In this document: in pieces, positions 27,918-38,300 of the stretch
Position numbering within the stretch: position 1 is the stretch's first letter
Layout: the number at the start of each line of letters is the position of its first letter
Assembly (NCBI GenBank): GCA_965230485.1
Contig: CBDDLA010000001.1
Coordinates: 1,612,001 to 1,676,000 of the forward strand
DNA length: 64,000 nucleotides
Direction of reading: 5' to 3'
From: Putridiphycobacter sp965230485
GTDB taxonomy: Bacteria; Bacteroidota; Bacteroidia; Flavobacteriales_D; Crocinitomicaceae
Program-made: the position numbers and the translations under genes
Notes under the pieces: generated by a model
What the model was told of the DNA's origin: nothing
What the model saw: the letters and a program-made list of their open reading frames with translations, nothing else
Database searches by the model: none

Positions 27918-30900
27918 ATGAGCGTGAAACAAAATATTATGAGTCTGCTGTTCATCCTAATGAATACACTCTCAATTGGGCAACAAGAGGAGTTGGTTGT
28001 TCACCGCTCTCACTCTAGTGATATCACTTTACTTGAGTTCAGCAAAACAGGAACTTTATTGGCTTCCTTGGGTGAAAACTCTGAAATTATTATTTGGAAT
28101 ACCAAATTGGGCCGATTAATGACCACTTTTTATATTGATGAATATGAGACCGTTGAAAGCATCTGTTTTAGCGAAGATGAAAATTATTTATTCATCAAGA
28201 CAGAATTTACAGTATTTGAATTTGACATTATTAATTCTAGACGAAGGAATATTGGCATAGTAGAAATGCGACGTTCTAGAAAAAAAACCTATTATTCAGA
28301 ACCAGGGGGCAAAACAGAATTAGTTTTAAAAAAAGGAACGATTCAAAAACGATTTAAGGATAAGAGAATTCCAATTTATAGATGTTCTGGCAACTCTTTA
28401 GACAGTAGAATAAATGCTTTTGATGTAAGTCCAAATAAAAAAAATATAGTGGCTGCAGGAGATGATGGTAAAATATACCTATATAATTATAGTTTAGGTG
28501 TTGGTTCATTCAGGTACAGTGGACATTCATCAGCAGTAAAAGATGTTGTTTATACTGAAGATGGTCGTTTTTTTGCCTCTGCAGGCCGAGATAGAAGTAT
28601 TATTCTTTGGAATGCCGAAACTTTTGAAATAGAAAGTAGAATTTCTTCTGGTATTTTCAGAAAAAACACCGTTGAGTATAGCGAGGATGGTTCTTTAATT
28701 TACGTTGGTGATGAATTAGGGTATATCTACTCTATTAATATTACTGGCAATTTCCCAAAAGTTAAAGTTAAAAAGCAAAGCAGACAATCAATCAATGACA
28801 TTTCATACTCTGCTGAGTCTAAAACATATCTAATTGGCACTTCAGATAATTCATTATTGGAAAAACGTTATCCATTTGATGAAGAGAATATTGAAAAACA
28901 TCACTTTGCTCAGTATCCAATTAAGCATAGTAAATCAATTCTCTTAAGTGCATTAAACGCCTATCAAAAGCCTTTTGCAAATGTTGAGGAAATTGCTCAC
29001 TCCCCTAATGGCAAAAAATTGGCATTTACTGGGTCTGGCAAAAATCCAAACATTTCTGTTTATGATAAAGTTAAGAAGAAAATGACACGCCTATACAAGC
29101 CTTATAATGCTGATGAGTTTGGAAACTTATTTTTTCTGGATAGTAACACCATTATCTCTAATTCAAGGCAAAGCAATATTCTGCATTTTTGGCAATGGAA
29201 AGGAAACAAAATATCATATCGATTAGATAGCTTCAATTATAAGATTAATGATTTTATAAAAATTTCGTCCAATGAAATATGGGTGAGTACTCAAGAGGCT
29301 GGCCAATGCATTTATAATGTTAACAGTAGGATATTTGAAAAAATAATTCCACTCAATGCAAAAAAAATATTTTCCCATAACGACTATATTATCTTAATTG
29401 ATTATTCAAACGCAATTATTTTTTACAATAAAAAAACAAGAGAAAAACACTTTACTTATAGAGGGCACTCTGATCTGGTCACTGATATTTCCTTTCATCC
29501 AACAAATAATACTTTTGTGACGAGCAGCTATGATGGCACTGTAAAATTATGGGACTTCGAAAAGAAAACCTTAATCACTTCCATGATTCCCTTTAAAAAT
29601 CAAGATTTTATTTTTATTACAAAAGATAACTACTACTTAGTGAGCAAAGGTGCCATTAATGATTTTGGGTTCAAATTTAAAGATCAATACTTTTATCCTG
29701 ATTTATTTGATATAAAGTACAATAGACCAGATATTGTTTTAAAAAGGCTAGGAAGCACAAATGACGACTTAATTGCAGCCTATAATCAGGCTTATAAAAA
29801 ACGACTAAAAAAGCTTAACTTAACTGAGGATAAGCTCACTGTAGATTTTAACTTACCTGAAATACGTCTTAAAAATTTACTTGAATTAAAGTCTAAAACT
29901 GAAGATGATTTTATCGATATTGTTGTTGAAGCCAGTGATAAAAAATACAACCTTGAAAAAATTAATATCTATTTAAATGGTGTGGCCATTTTCGGTGTAA
30001 AAGGTTATGGTATTTTTAACAAGCAAACTAATTTATTTGAAAAGAACTTTAGAATTCCTTTAGCAAGTGGTAAAAACAAAATTGAAATAAATGCGCTGAA
30101 TGAGAAGGGCGTTGAAAGCTTTAAGCAAACATTTAATGTTATTAATACGACCCCTCCAAAGGGCTCCGACTTATATGTCGTTTCCATTGGTGTGAGCGAA
30201 TATCAAGATAAGAACTTTAACTTAAATTATGCTGCGAAAGACGCTAATGACGTAGCTCGGGCATTTAAAACAAACAAATCTTTTAAAAACGTATTTAACA
30301 AAACCTTTACGAATGGGCAAGTCACTAAAGAGAATTTGCAAACCATCAAAGATTTCCTTAAACAGGCTAAAATTAATGATATGGTTATTGTATTTGTGGC
30401 TGGACATGGCGTACTAGATGAGGACTTTAATTACTATTTTGCAGCGCACGACATGGATTTCGCTAAACCATCATTAAAGGGTATTCCATATGAACTTGTT
30501 GAAAGTATAGTAGATAATATTAAAGCATTAAGAAAACTTCTATTTATTGACACTTGCCATAGTGGTGAATTTGAAAAAGACGAAGTGGAAAAGACGGATG
30601 AATTAAAAGACACTGAAAAGGGATCAGATATTATATTCAGAAGTGGTGCCGGGGTAGACATCAAGGAAAAAGATAAAAGTGGTTTGGGTCTTCAAAGCAC
30701 TAATGAATTAACGAAAAATCTTTTTACTGATTTAAGGAAGGGAACAGGAGCCACCGTTATCTCTTCTTCTGGTGGAACGGAATATGCCATAGAAGGGGAA
30801 AATTGGAAGAATGGCCTATTTACTTATTGCTTACTCAGAGGCTTAACTGAAAGAGAAGCAGATTTGAATAATGACAAAAAAATTAATATTTCAGAATTAC

Positions 30901-30998
30901 AGACCTACATTCAAAAAGAGGTTAGTACAATTTCTAATGGAGCTCAAACACCAACATCAAGATTTGTTAACACCCAGCTTGATTATAGAATATGGTAA
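27918..30998 (+). CDS. Exported WD40-repeat caspase-like (peptidase C14) protein
   Basis: This 1026-residue protein starts with a probable signal peptide (hydrophobic stretch about residues 8-21, then IGQQ). Residues about 25-560 are WD40-type beta-propeller repeats, clearest in GHSSAVKDVVY...IILWNAET and GHSDLVTDISFHP...VKLWDFEKK. Residues about 753-1020 are a caspase/metacaspase fold: LYVVSIGVSEY, catalytic H830 in FVAGHGV, and C880 in FIDTCHSGE. The dyad is intact, so it is probably an active cysteine peptidase or self-processing enzyme. It is the last gene of a tightly packed operon with two predicted barrels and a lipoprotein. Family membership is firm; an extracytoplasmic location and the substrate are inferred. 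Confidence 0.88.
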   Translation: MSVKQNIMSLLFILMNTLSIGQQEELVVHRSHSSDITLLEFSKTGTLLASLGENSEIIIWNTKLGRLMTTFYIDEYETVESICFSEDENYLFIKTEFTVFEFDIINSRRRNIGIVEMRRSRKKTYYSEPGGKTELVLKKGTIQKRFKDKRIPIYRCSGNSLDSRINAFDVSPNKKNIVAAGDDGKIYLYNYSLGVGSFRYSGHSSAVKDVVYTEDGRFFASAGRDRSIILWNAETFEIESRISSGIFRKNTVEYSEDGSLIYVGDELGYIYSINITGNFPKVKVKKQSRQSINDISYSAESKTYLIGTSDNSLLEKRYPFDEENIEKHHFAQYPIKHSKSILLSALNAYQKPFANVEEIAHSPNGKKLAFTGSGKNPNISVYDKVKKKMTRLYKPYNADEFGNLFFLDSNTIISNSRQSNILHFWQWKGNKISYRLDSFNYKINDFIKISSNEIWVSTQEAGQCIYNVNSRIFEKIIPLNAKKIFSHNDYIILIDYSNAIIFYNKKTREKHFTYRGHSDLVTDISFHPTNNTFVTSSYDGTVKLWDFEKKTLITSMIPFKNQDFIFITKDNYYLVSKGAINDFGFKFKDQYFYPDLFDIKYNRPDIVLKRLGSTNDDLIAAYNQAYKKRLKKLNLTEDKLTVDFNLPEIRLKNLLELKSKTEDDFIDIVVEASDKKYNLEKINIYLNGVAIFGVKGYGIFNKQTNLFEKNFRIPLASGKNKIEINALNEKGVESFKQTFNVINTTPPKGSDLYVVSIGVSEYQDKNFNLNYAAKDANDVARAFKTNKSFKNVFNKTFTNGQVTKENLQTIKDFLKQAKINDMVIVFVAGHGVLDEDFNYYFAAHDMDFAKPSLKGIPYELVESIVDNIKALRKLLFIDTCHSGEFEKDEVEKTDELKDTEKGSDIIFRSGAGVDIKEKDKSGLGLQSTNELTKNLFTDLRKGTGATVISSSGGTEYAIEGENWKNGLFTYCLLRGLTEREADLNNDKKINISELQTYIQKEVSTISNGAQTPTSRFVNTQLDYRIW

Positions 30999-31063
30999 TT
31001 TTATCATGATTTCTTAAGAATTTCATGTTCACTATTTTATTTTAATATTTAAGATTATCTTTT

Positions 31064-31071
31064 TAACTTTG
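31064..31071 (+). promoter_or_regulatory. Candidate -7 box for surface-protein operon B
   Basis: TAACTTTG fits TAnnTTTG and lies 17 bp before the ATG at 31089. A weak TTTA at 31041-31044 has the correct 19-bp spacing. Confidence 0.45.
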
Positions 31072-31088
31072 TAAGAATTAATTTAGGT

Positions 31089-33284
31089 ATGAGAATACTC
31101 TTTTGGCTATTTACGATTTGCATATCTATTAATGCTTTTGCAGTTGACTTAACCATTAGTCCGACAGTTAACTCACCCGTTTCAGGTTGTAATTTATCAA
31201 GTGCCGAAACTGTACAAATAACTATTGTTAATGCAGATGTAGCCCCCTACTCAGGAACATTTGATGTGAGCTTTACTATCAATAGCACAACAGTTACCGA
31301 AAGCATTACCATAGTTTTTTTACCTATTAGTGGCACATTCATTTATACGTTTATTAGTCAAATTGATTTGAGCGGTTGTGGTATGCACAATATAGATTTA
31401 AATGTAAATGATCCAAGTGATGTTAACACTTCAAATAATACAATATCGATATCAATTACAAACGACTGCACACCTACTTCTGGATCTTTAAATGCGCCAG
31501 CATCAGTTTGTGTGGCAGGGAATTCTGGACAGTTAGAATTGCTTGGAAATACAGGCGTAATTACTGATTGGAAATATAGCGAAAATAACGGAAATACATT
31601 TACGTCAACTTCAAACACTAGTTCAATTGAGCCTTTTACAAATTTAATAATTGAACGTATTTACAGGGTGTATTTTGATAGTCAGTATGGAATTTGCCCT
31701 TCAGACTCTTTATCGGATACAATTTTAATTGATGCAATTAGCAATGCTGGAACTTTATCAAAAGATTCTACTCATTGCGATACAATTTTACCCACAACTC
31801 TGTTTTTAAATGGATATAATGGCATGGTTGTTAATTATCAGCTATCATTGAATGGTGGCGCTTCATACTCTACATTTACAAATCCTTTTGACACACTGGA
31901 ATATACTGAATTTGGCAATAATTTTCAATTTTTTGCCATCACTCAAAATGGTACCTGCCCTGCTGACTCATCAAATATTGTCAATATTTCTCTCCAAGAT
32001 AATCCTTTTGCTGGAGAAATAGTAGGGGAAGATACAATTTGTCTTGGTGTCTCTTCAACGGACTTAAGCTTGAATAATCATGTTGGTACAATATTAGATT
32101 GGGAGTATAGTGATAATAATGGTGTAAGCTGGCAAAGCACTGGTTTTAATTCGACTAACGTTACCTTAACAAACCTTAGCACCTCATTAAAAATTAGAGC
32201 GGTTGTAGAAAATATCCCTTGTGGAACTGACACAGCGTTTTTTGATATTGATGTTATTCCTAACTCAAATTCAGGAATTTTGACTGGCAATGCTCTGTTT
32301 TGCAGTACGACCAATAACGGGTTTATTTCAACAACCGTAATTAATGGGACAGTGATTGAGTGGATAGAATCCATAAATAACGGACAAAATTTTAATCCCG
32401 TAAATAACACAAACGACACGCTTAATTATAATGATATTAACTCAACCACAATATTTGCTGTAATTGTTAAAAATGAGAACTGTCCTGCCGATACTTCAAA
32501 TTTTGTAACCATTACAATTGATGAAGCCAGTGAAGCGGGCAATATTATGATCGCTGATTCATTATGTCCAATTTTAGAAGGCACTGAAGCAGTATTAACT
32601 AATTATAATGGTAGCATTTTAGATTGGCGGTATTCAACCAATGCTGGCGCATCATGGATGAGCTCTGGGGTAACGGACTCAATATACATACAAACAGACT
32701 TATACGGGGACATTAGCTATCAAGTCATAGTGAAAAATGGCAATTGCCCGGAAGACACTATAACAAAAGACATATTTATTTTTGGTCCGCTTATGGAAGG
32801 TTTAGTCAATGAAGATACCATTACCTTAGGTGATTCAATTACTCTAATTGCTCCTGATGGTGATACATATGAATGGTTACCCAATTTAGGTATTTCAGAC
32901 CCGAATGCTTCAAATCCTAAAGCTGCGCCTTTATCCAATACTGAATATGAAGTTACAGTTACAGATACAAATGGTTGTCAAACCATATCTTTTCATACTA
33001 TAATCATTGGAGACGATCCGGTAGTAATTTCGTCCAATAACTTTATATCTCCTAACGGCGACGGTATAAATGATACATGGCAAATTAAAAATATTAACCT
33101 TTTTCCTCAAAATTCAGTATACGTATTTGATAGTTACGGACAAATGATATTTACCGAATCACCATATAATAATGATTGGGATGTAAATGCTGCCAATCTG
33201 CCAGATGGCACCTATTTTTATAGCATTACTGTGGAGCCAGATTCAACTCCGTATAAAGGAACCATAACGATAATAAATAATTAA
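31089..33284 (+). CDS. T9SS type B substrate with CARDB-like domain and five tandem repeats
   Basis: This 731-residue exported protein has a signal peptide ending in NAFA. Residues about 20-135 resemble a CARDB-type Ig domain. About five 80-residue repeats follow (roughly 31470-32785), each with a conserved C, then a WxYSxxNGxxW-type segment (DWKYSENNG, DWEYSDNNG, EWIESINNG, DWRYSTNAG), and closing on NCPxD. The C-terminus is a gliding-motility-associated sorting domain (ISPNGDGINDTW, VYVFDSYGQMI, DGTYFYSI). The PorP/SprF gene starts directly on the next base (TAA-ATG), so the pair forms a substrate-partner unit. It is presumably surface displayed; no catalytic motif was seen. Confidence 0.88.
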   Translation: MRILFWLFTICISINAFAVDLTISPTVNSPVSGCNLSSAETVQITIVNADVAPYSGTFDVSFTINSTTVTESITIVFLPISGTFIYTFISQIDLSGCGMHNIDLNVNDPSDVNTSNNTISISITNDCTPTSGSLNAPASVCVAGNSGQLELLGNTGVITDWKYSENNGNTFTSTSNTSSIEPFTNLIIERIYRVYFDSQYGICPSDSLSDTILIDAISNAGTLSKDSTHCDTILPTTLFLNGYNGMVVNYQLSLNGGASYSTFTNPFDTLEYTEFGNNFQFFAITQNGTCPADSSNIVNISLQDNPFAGEIVGEDTICLGVSSTDLSLNNHVGTILDWEYSDNNGVSWQSTGFNSTNVTLTNLSTSLKIRAVVENIPCGTDTAFFDIDVIPNSNSGILTGNALFCSTTNNGFISTTVINGTVIEWIESINNGQNFNPVNNTNDTLNYNDINSTTIFAVIVKNENCPADTSNFVTITIDEASEAGNIMIADSLCPILEGTEAVLTNYNGSILDWRYSTNAGASWMSSGVTDSIYIQTDLYGDISYQVIVKNGNCPEDTITKDIFIFGPLMEGLVNEDTITLGDSITLIAPDGDTYEWLPNLGISDPNASNPKAAPLSNTEYEVTVTDTNGCQTISFHTIIIGDDPVVISSNNFISPNGDGINDTWQIKNINLFPQNSVYVFDSYGQMIFTESPYNNDWDVNAANLPDGTYFYSITVEPDSTPYKGTITIINN

Positions 33285-34829
33285 ATGGTGATTAATCGTT
33301 TGTATATTTTTGTATCCTTTTTGTTAATTTCTGTATTAACATTTTCTCAACAAGAACCTCTTTTTCAACATAACTACCTGAATCCATTTGTTTATAATCC
33401 TGGCTATGCTGGCATAAATAATCAAACAGAAATAGGTGCCTTTAGAAATCAAAAATGGGCCGATTTTGACGGTGGAATTATTTCAAACCTTATCAATGTT
33501 CATTCCAGAATAAATCAGTCTAACTCTTCAATTGGCTTACAATTGAATACTGACAATATTGGCTTGTCAAGCAGAACTAAAGCACATTTTTCATATGCTT
33601 TTAAAATTCAGCTTGGAGATGAAGTTATACTGCAACCAGGTTTAGCTTTTGGGATAGTTGATCAACGAATTAATTTTGCGGCAATTGATGCAAATCTTTC
33701 AGACCCAGTCTTATCACAAGCATTTGATGCAAATAGAACAGGAATGGATGCCAATTTTGGACTATTTTTGAAGTTTAAAAAGTTAAATCTTGGTTTTTCA
33801 ATGCCTCAATTGTTGGGTAATAAATTAGAGTTGGTAAAGGGTACAAATACTGCATATCAATTAAACAGGCAATACATCTTAAATACTAGCTATAATATTG
33901 AGTTTGAAAAGAGCGAAAATTTTTTCCTTAAACCTGATCTACTTTTAATTCATACACCAAATTTACCGCTCCATTATTCTACATCTTTGTTGCTTGGTTT
34001 TTATAATATTGGTTGGGTTGGCGCTACATATAAGGCTGATTATGCAGTAGGAGCAAATATTGGGCTTAGCATATTTGATCGATTAAAAGTAGGATTTGCT
34101 TATGATATACCTATAGCAAGTATGGCAAATATTTCAAATAGTAACAATATTGAAATTGCGGTTATTTATCATTTTGGACATACTGTTTCTAAAGAAAAAA
34201 CAAATAAAACTGACCAAACAGATGTTGAAAATAGATTAAAAGAGGTGGTGAGAAATCAAGAAATTAAAGATTCAATATATAACGTAACTATTGATAGCTT
34301 AAATACACAGTTAAACATTAAACAACTTGAGAATAAAGTACTTGAAGAGGAGAACATTTTAGTTAAAGATAATACACTTACTATGGTATCCGATACGGCA
34401 AAAAAGCCTTCAGAAAATAAAGACGAGGTTGTTATCAATAATGGCACAAATATAAAAATTGAACAGACCCCTACTCCAACGCAGAGTCAGGACACTCAAT
34501 TTACCATTAAAGATATTCAAACCCAAAGTATTAAAATAAAGGATGACTTTTTTACAGAAGAGTTAAACAATTCAGAAGCCCCAGATGGATATTATGTTGT
34601 AACTGGCATGTATGCTAGTAAAAAAGAAGCTGACAGATTATTGGCGATTGCCCAAACAAAATTCAGTGATTCAAGGATTTTAGTCAATCAACGTAACCAA
34701 AAGTACTATGTTGTTTTATATTATTCTGAGAACATTAACGGTGTAATAGATGCGATCATTAAGTCAAATAGTATTAAAGAGCCAGGTTTTTCAAAAGCCT
34801 GGGCGTTAAATTATTTTAAAAGAAAGTAA
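33285..34829 (+). CDS. PorP/SprF-family protein with C-terminal SPOR-like domain
   Basis: This 514-residue protein has a signal peptide ending in TFSQ and a PorP/SprF barrel domain (about residues 20-305) with the EPLFQHNYLNPFVYNPGYAG start. A polar linker of about 120 residues follows, with K/E/N-rich helix and T/Q-rich stretches. The last 80 residues or so (GYYVVTGMYASKKEADRLLA to the end) resemble a SPOR peptidoglycan-binding domain. Ordinary PorP/SprF proteins end after the barrel. It starts immediately after the type B substrate stop. The tail could hold the complex to the cell wall, the role played in operon A by a separate OmpA-type protein. Confidence 0.85.
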   Translation: MVINRLYIFVSFLLISVLTFSQQEPLFQHNYLNPFVYNPGYAGINNQTEIGAFRNQKWADFDGGIISNLINVHSRINQSNSSIGLQLNTDNIGLSSRTKAHFSYAFKIQLGDEVILQPGLAFGIVDQRINFAAIDANLSDPVLSQAFDANRTGMDANFGLFLKFKKLNLGFSMPQLLGNKLELVKGTNTAYQLNRQYILNTSYNIEFEKSENFFLKPDLLLIHTPNLPLHYSTSLLLGFYNIGWVGATYKADYAVGANIGLSIFDRLKVGFAYDIPIASMANISNSNNIEIAVIYHFGHTVSKEKTNKTDQTDVENRLKEVVRNQEIKDSIYNVTIDSLNTQLNIKQLENKVLEEENILVKDNTLTMVSDTAKKPSENKDEVVINNGTNIKIEQTPTPTQSQDTQFTIKDIQTQSIKIKDDFFTEELNNSEAPDGYYVVTGMYASKKEADRLLAIAQTKFSDSRILVNQRNQKYYVVLYYSENINGVIDAIIKSNSIKEPGFSKAWALNYFKRK

Positions 34830-34885
34830 GCCATGCAGTCAACCAATCTATTTGTCATACGTCTATAATAAAACGTTTTAACCCT

Positions 34886-35311
34886 ATGAAGAAGTGTTTA
34901 GTAGTTCTATTTTGCTTTTTTGTCTTGAGCGGAATTGCACAAGTGGAAGATGAATGGACTATTTTTAATACAGAAAATGGAGTAGAATTCTTCATGAAAT
35001 ATGCTGATTGCTATCCTAAAGACATACCCAGCCAAGAAGGTGTGATTATAAAAATAGTCAATACAAATAATTTTCAAGTAGAAGTTAGTTGGGATTTAAG
35101 AATATGGTATGACGAAGAGGAGCATACTCAAAACATCAGGGATGAAGAAAACCATATTGTTGTTTCTATTCCAAAAAAGGGAATCATAAATGGATCATGC
35201 GAAAACCCGCAAGGTTCACTCTATATTTTTAAAAAATTTATTATATTCTCAGGCGGTTCAGAGATGACACATTTTGATTTTGATAGTATCTCCGTAAAGA
35301 AGATTAGATGA
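34886..35311 (+). CDS. Small secreted protein of unknown function
   Basis: This 141-residue protein has a clear signal peptide (MKKCLVVLFCFFVLSGIAQ). The mature part is predicted mainly beta, with two internal cysteines (ADCYPKD and GSCENPQ) that could pair, and resembles a single beta-sandwich. No family was recognised. It lies 56 bp after the PorP-SPOR gene and overlaps the start of the SprB-repeat giant gene by 4 bp (ATGA). It is therefore translationally coupled to that adhesin and may be a chaperone or accessory subunit of its display, which is inference. Confidence 0.7.
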   Translation: MKKCLVVLFCFFVLSGIAQVEDEWTIFNTENGVEFFMKYADCYPKDIPSQEGVIIKIVNTNNFQVEVSWDLRIWYDEEEHTQNIRDEENHIVVSIPKKGIINGSCENPQGSLYIFKKFIIFSGGSEMTHFDFDSISVKKIR

Positions 35312-38300
35312 CAAGAAGAAATAGCTATACATATTATTTTTTGATCGCGTGTCTATTGCTTTTAGGATTTAGTTCAAATGTATCCTCTCAATCTGTGACG
35401 GCTAGTGCTGATAATACTTTTTTTGATTGTGGAGGTGGTGTAGTCCAGCTTTCAGCGGTAGGTTTAACTTCTTCAACTGTTTTTGCTGACGATTTTAATA
35501 CTGGGCAATTGCAACTGGGATGGACAACCAATAATACGCCTGACTTCAGTAACCCTTGTGGTGCATCATTTGATGGGACGCCTTACTTATGGATGGGTTC
35601 AGGGACATCTGCTCCAAGATCATTGACTACTGCCTCTACAGATGTTTCTTGTGGTGGAACAATTTGCTTTGACTTTAAGTTTATGTGTGAATACTGTGGG
35701 GATTCAGCTCCCTGCGAAGGTGCAGATTTTTATAATGAAGGTGTTAGTGTTCAATACTCAAATGGTGGCGGACCGTGGACTGACATTGCTTATTTTGCTC
35801 CAAACGGGAATTTATTGACTAGTTATCCTGGTGCTGGTGCCTCATCTCCTATAGCCTTTGGAGCAACAAATTTTACTACTTGGAATAACTATTGCTTTCC
35901 TATACCTGTAGGCGGACAAAGTGCAAATACTCAATTCAGACTTTTCCAATGGGGTTCTTCTGGCGCAAATTATGATCATTGGGGAATTGACAACGTTGTA
36001 GTTACCGCTACACCTTGCACTCCGTTTTATTATGATTGGCTGCATATCCCTGGCAATCCTGATGCAGCTGACGTGACAACAAATGTTACTCAAACAACTA
36101 CATTTACAGTTAATTATACAGATGGCACAACAACTTATAGCGACCAAATTACAATTACTGTTGATAATTTAGAATTTGACAATTTGACCAATAATTCTCC
36201 TTCATGCTACGGATTGGCGGATGGCTCCATTTCAGCAACTATGCTTAATGGTCTTCCTCCATACACATATAATCTTTCTGGTGCAGCAACCGCTAGCAAT
36301 AATACAGGTAATTTCACAGGGCTTGCTGCAGGTCTATATGTTTTAGAGGTAATTGATGCTAAAAACTGTCCGGTTATTCAAAACATAACAATTCCCCAAG
36401 GTCCGTCGTGTTGCGAGGTTTCTGCGAGTGGCGTTGATCCAACTTGCAGTAATGTGAATGATGGTAGCATTTTATCTACACCATCTGGAGGGATACCTTC
36501 CTACACCTATCAATGGTACACTATAGCTAATGTTCCTATTGCAGGAGCAGTGTCACAAAGTATTGGTAATATTGGTGCTGGCGATTATATTATAGAAATT
36601 CAAGATGTATCAGGATGTATTAATAGAGATACCGTTACTTTAACTGCACCACCTGCTTTAACTGGCTCACTTACCTTAGGTCAAATAAATTGTTTTGGTG
36701 TTTGTGATGCCAGTATTGATATGACCAATGCTTCAGGAGGAACGCCGCCGTACGAATATGCCTTGAACAATAATAATTATAATGGTTCTAGTCTATTTAC
36801 TGGACTATGTCAGGGGAATTATACTTACAGAGTAAAAGATGCTAACGATTGCATCTTGACGAATACAACATCTATTTCTGAGCCAGGAAATTTATTAGTG
36901 TCTACAGTTTTTAATAATGATGAGATTTGTAGTCAAGGAAATGGAGAATTTCAATTAATGGCAAGTGGTGGCATTGGTCCTTATACCTATACAACTGGGG
37001 GCGTTAGTAATAATACTGGTCTCTTCCAGAATTTGAGTGGAGGCGTGTATCCTGTATCAGTAGAGGATCAAAACGGTTGTGTCAAAAATATTTCAATTAC
37101 TGTTGTCGACATATTAGCTCCAAACCCCGTAATTGACTATCAGCAAGATGTTGCTTGCGCAGGTGGCCTAAACGGTGCAGTAACCGTCGTTGTTTCAATA
37201 TCTACTGGTACACCTCCATTTACTTATAACCTTAATGGCAATGGCCCGCTAACAACCAATACTTTTAATGTAAATGCAGGAAGCCATTCTATTGTTGTTG
37301 CAGACGCTAATTTGTGTTCAGGAACCGTTTCTTTTTCAATTGGACAACCCAGCCCCCTAAACTTTACAATTATCAAAACTGATGCTACGTGTAATGCGCT
37401 TTGCAATGGAACTGTCACGGTTAGTGCATCAGGTGGAACACCACCATATGAATATAGTAAGGACAATGGACTAAGCTTTCAAAGTTCTCCCGTTTTGACA
37501 AATTTATGTCCTGGACCTATTTTTGTTGTAGTGAAAGATGCCAATGGTTGCCTAGCAAATACAGCAACTAATATAGGTCATCCTTTGCCAGGAAACTCAT
37601 CCAACTCTGTTGTTGACCCTACTTGTTATAACGGTTGTGATGGCTCAATTAGTTTTGGACTTACTACTGGTGGAACAGGTGCCTATGACTATAGTATTGA
37701 TGGAGGAGCTACCTACCAAGCTTCTGCTTTTTTTACAAATATATGTGCTGGTACTTATGATTTAATTGCAAGAGATGCCAACAATTGTGAAGTTGAAATG
37801 CTTAATGTTGCCGTAAACAATCCTTTGCAAATTCAGTTTAATGATATCTCTGAAACAGGTTCTAATTGTGGTTTTGCCAATGGAGGATTTGAAGTTCAAG
37901 CCGTTAATGGAACTGCCGCCTACACCTACAGCTTAGACAATAGTTTTACAGTAACACAACCCACTGGTAATTTTACGAATCTAAGCTCGGGTATTTATAC
38001 CGTTTATGTCGAGGATGCAAATAATTGTGTAGATTCTACACAAGAAGATGTAAGTGATATTGAAATATCTACCGCGCTAGACTCTATACAAAATGTAACT
38101 TGTTATGGTGGAACAGATGGGGGTGTTTTTGTAAGTATTACAAATGGATTGCCTCCAATTACATTTACACTTGACAGTATTTATTTTCAAAATGTTGGAG
38201 TATTTGATGGTGCTACTGATCCTAATGTTCAACTATCGGCAGGAACGCATTTTGTAATTATTCATGATAGTGGTAACTGTTCTGATTTTTATGAATTTGT

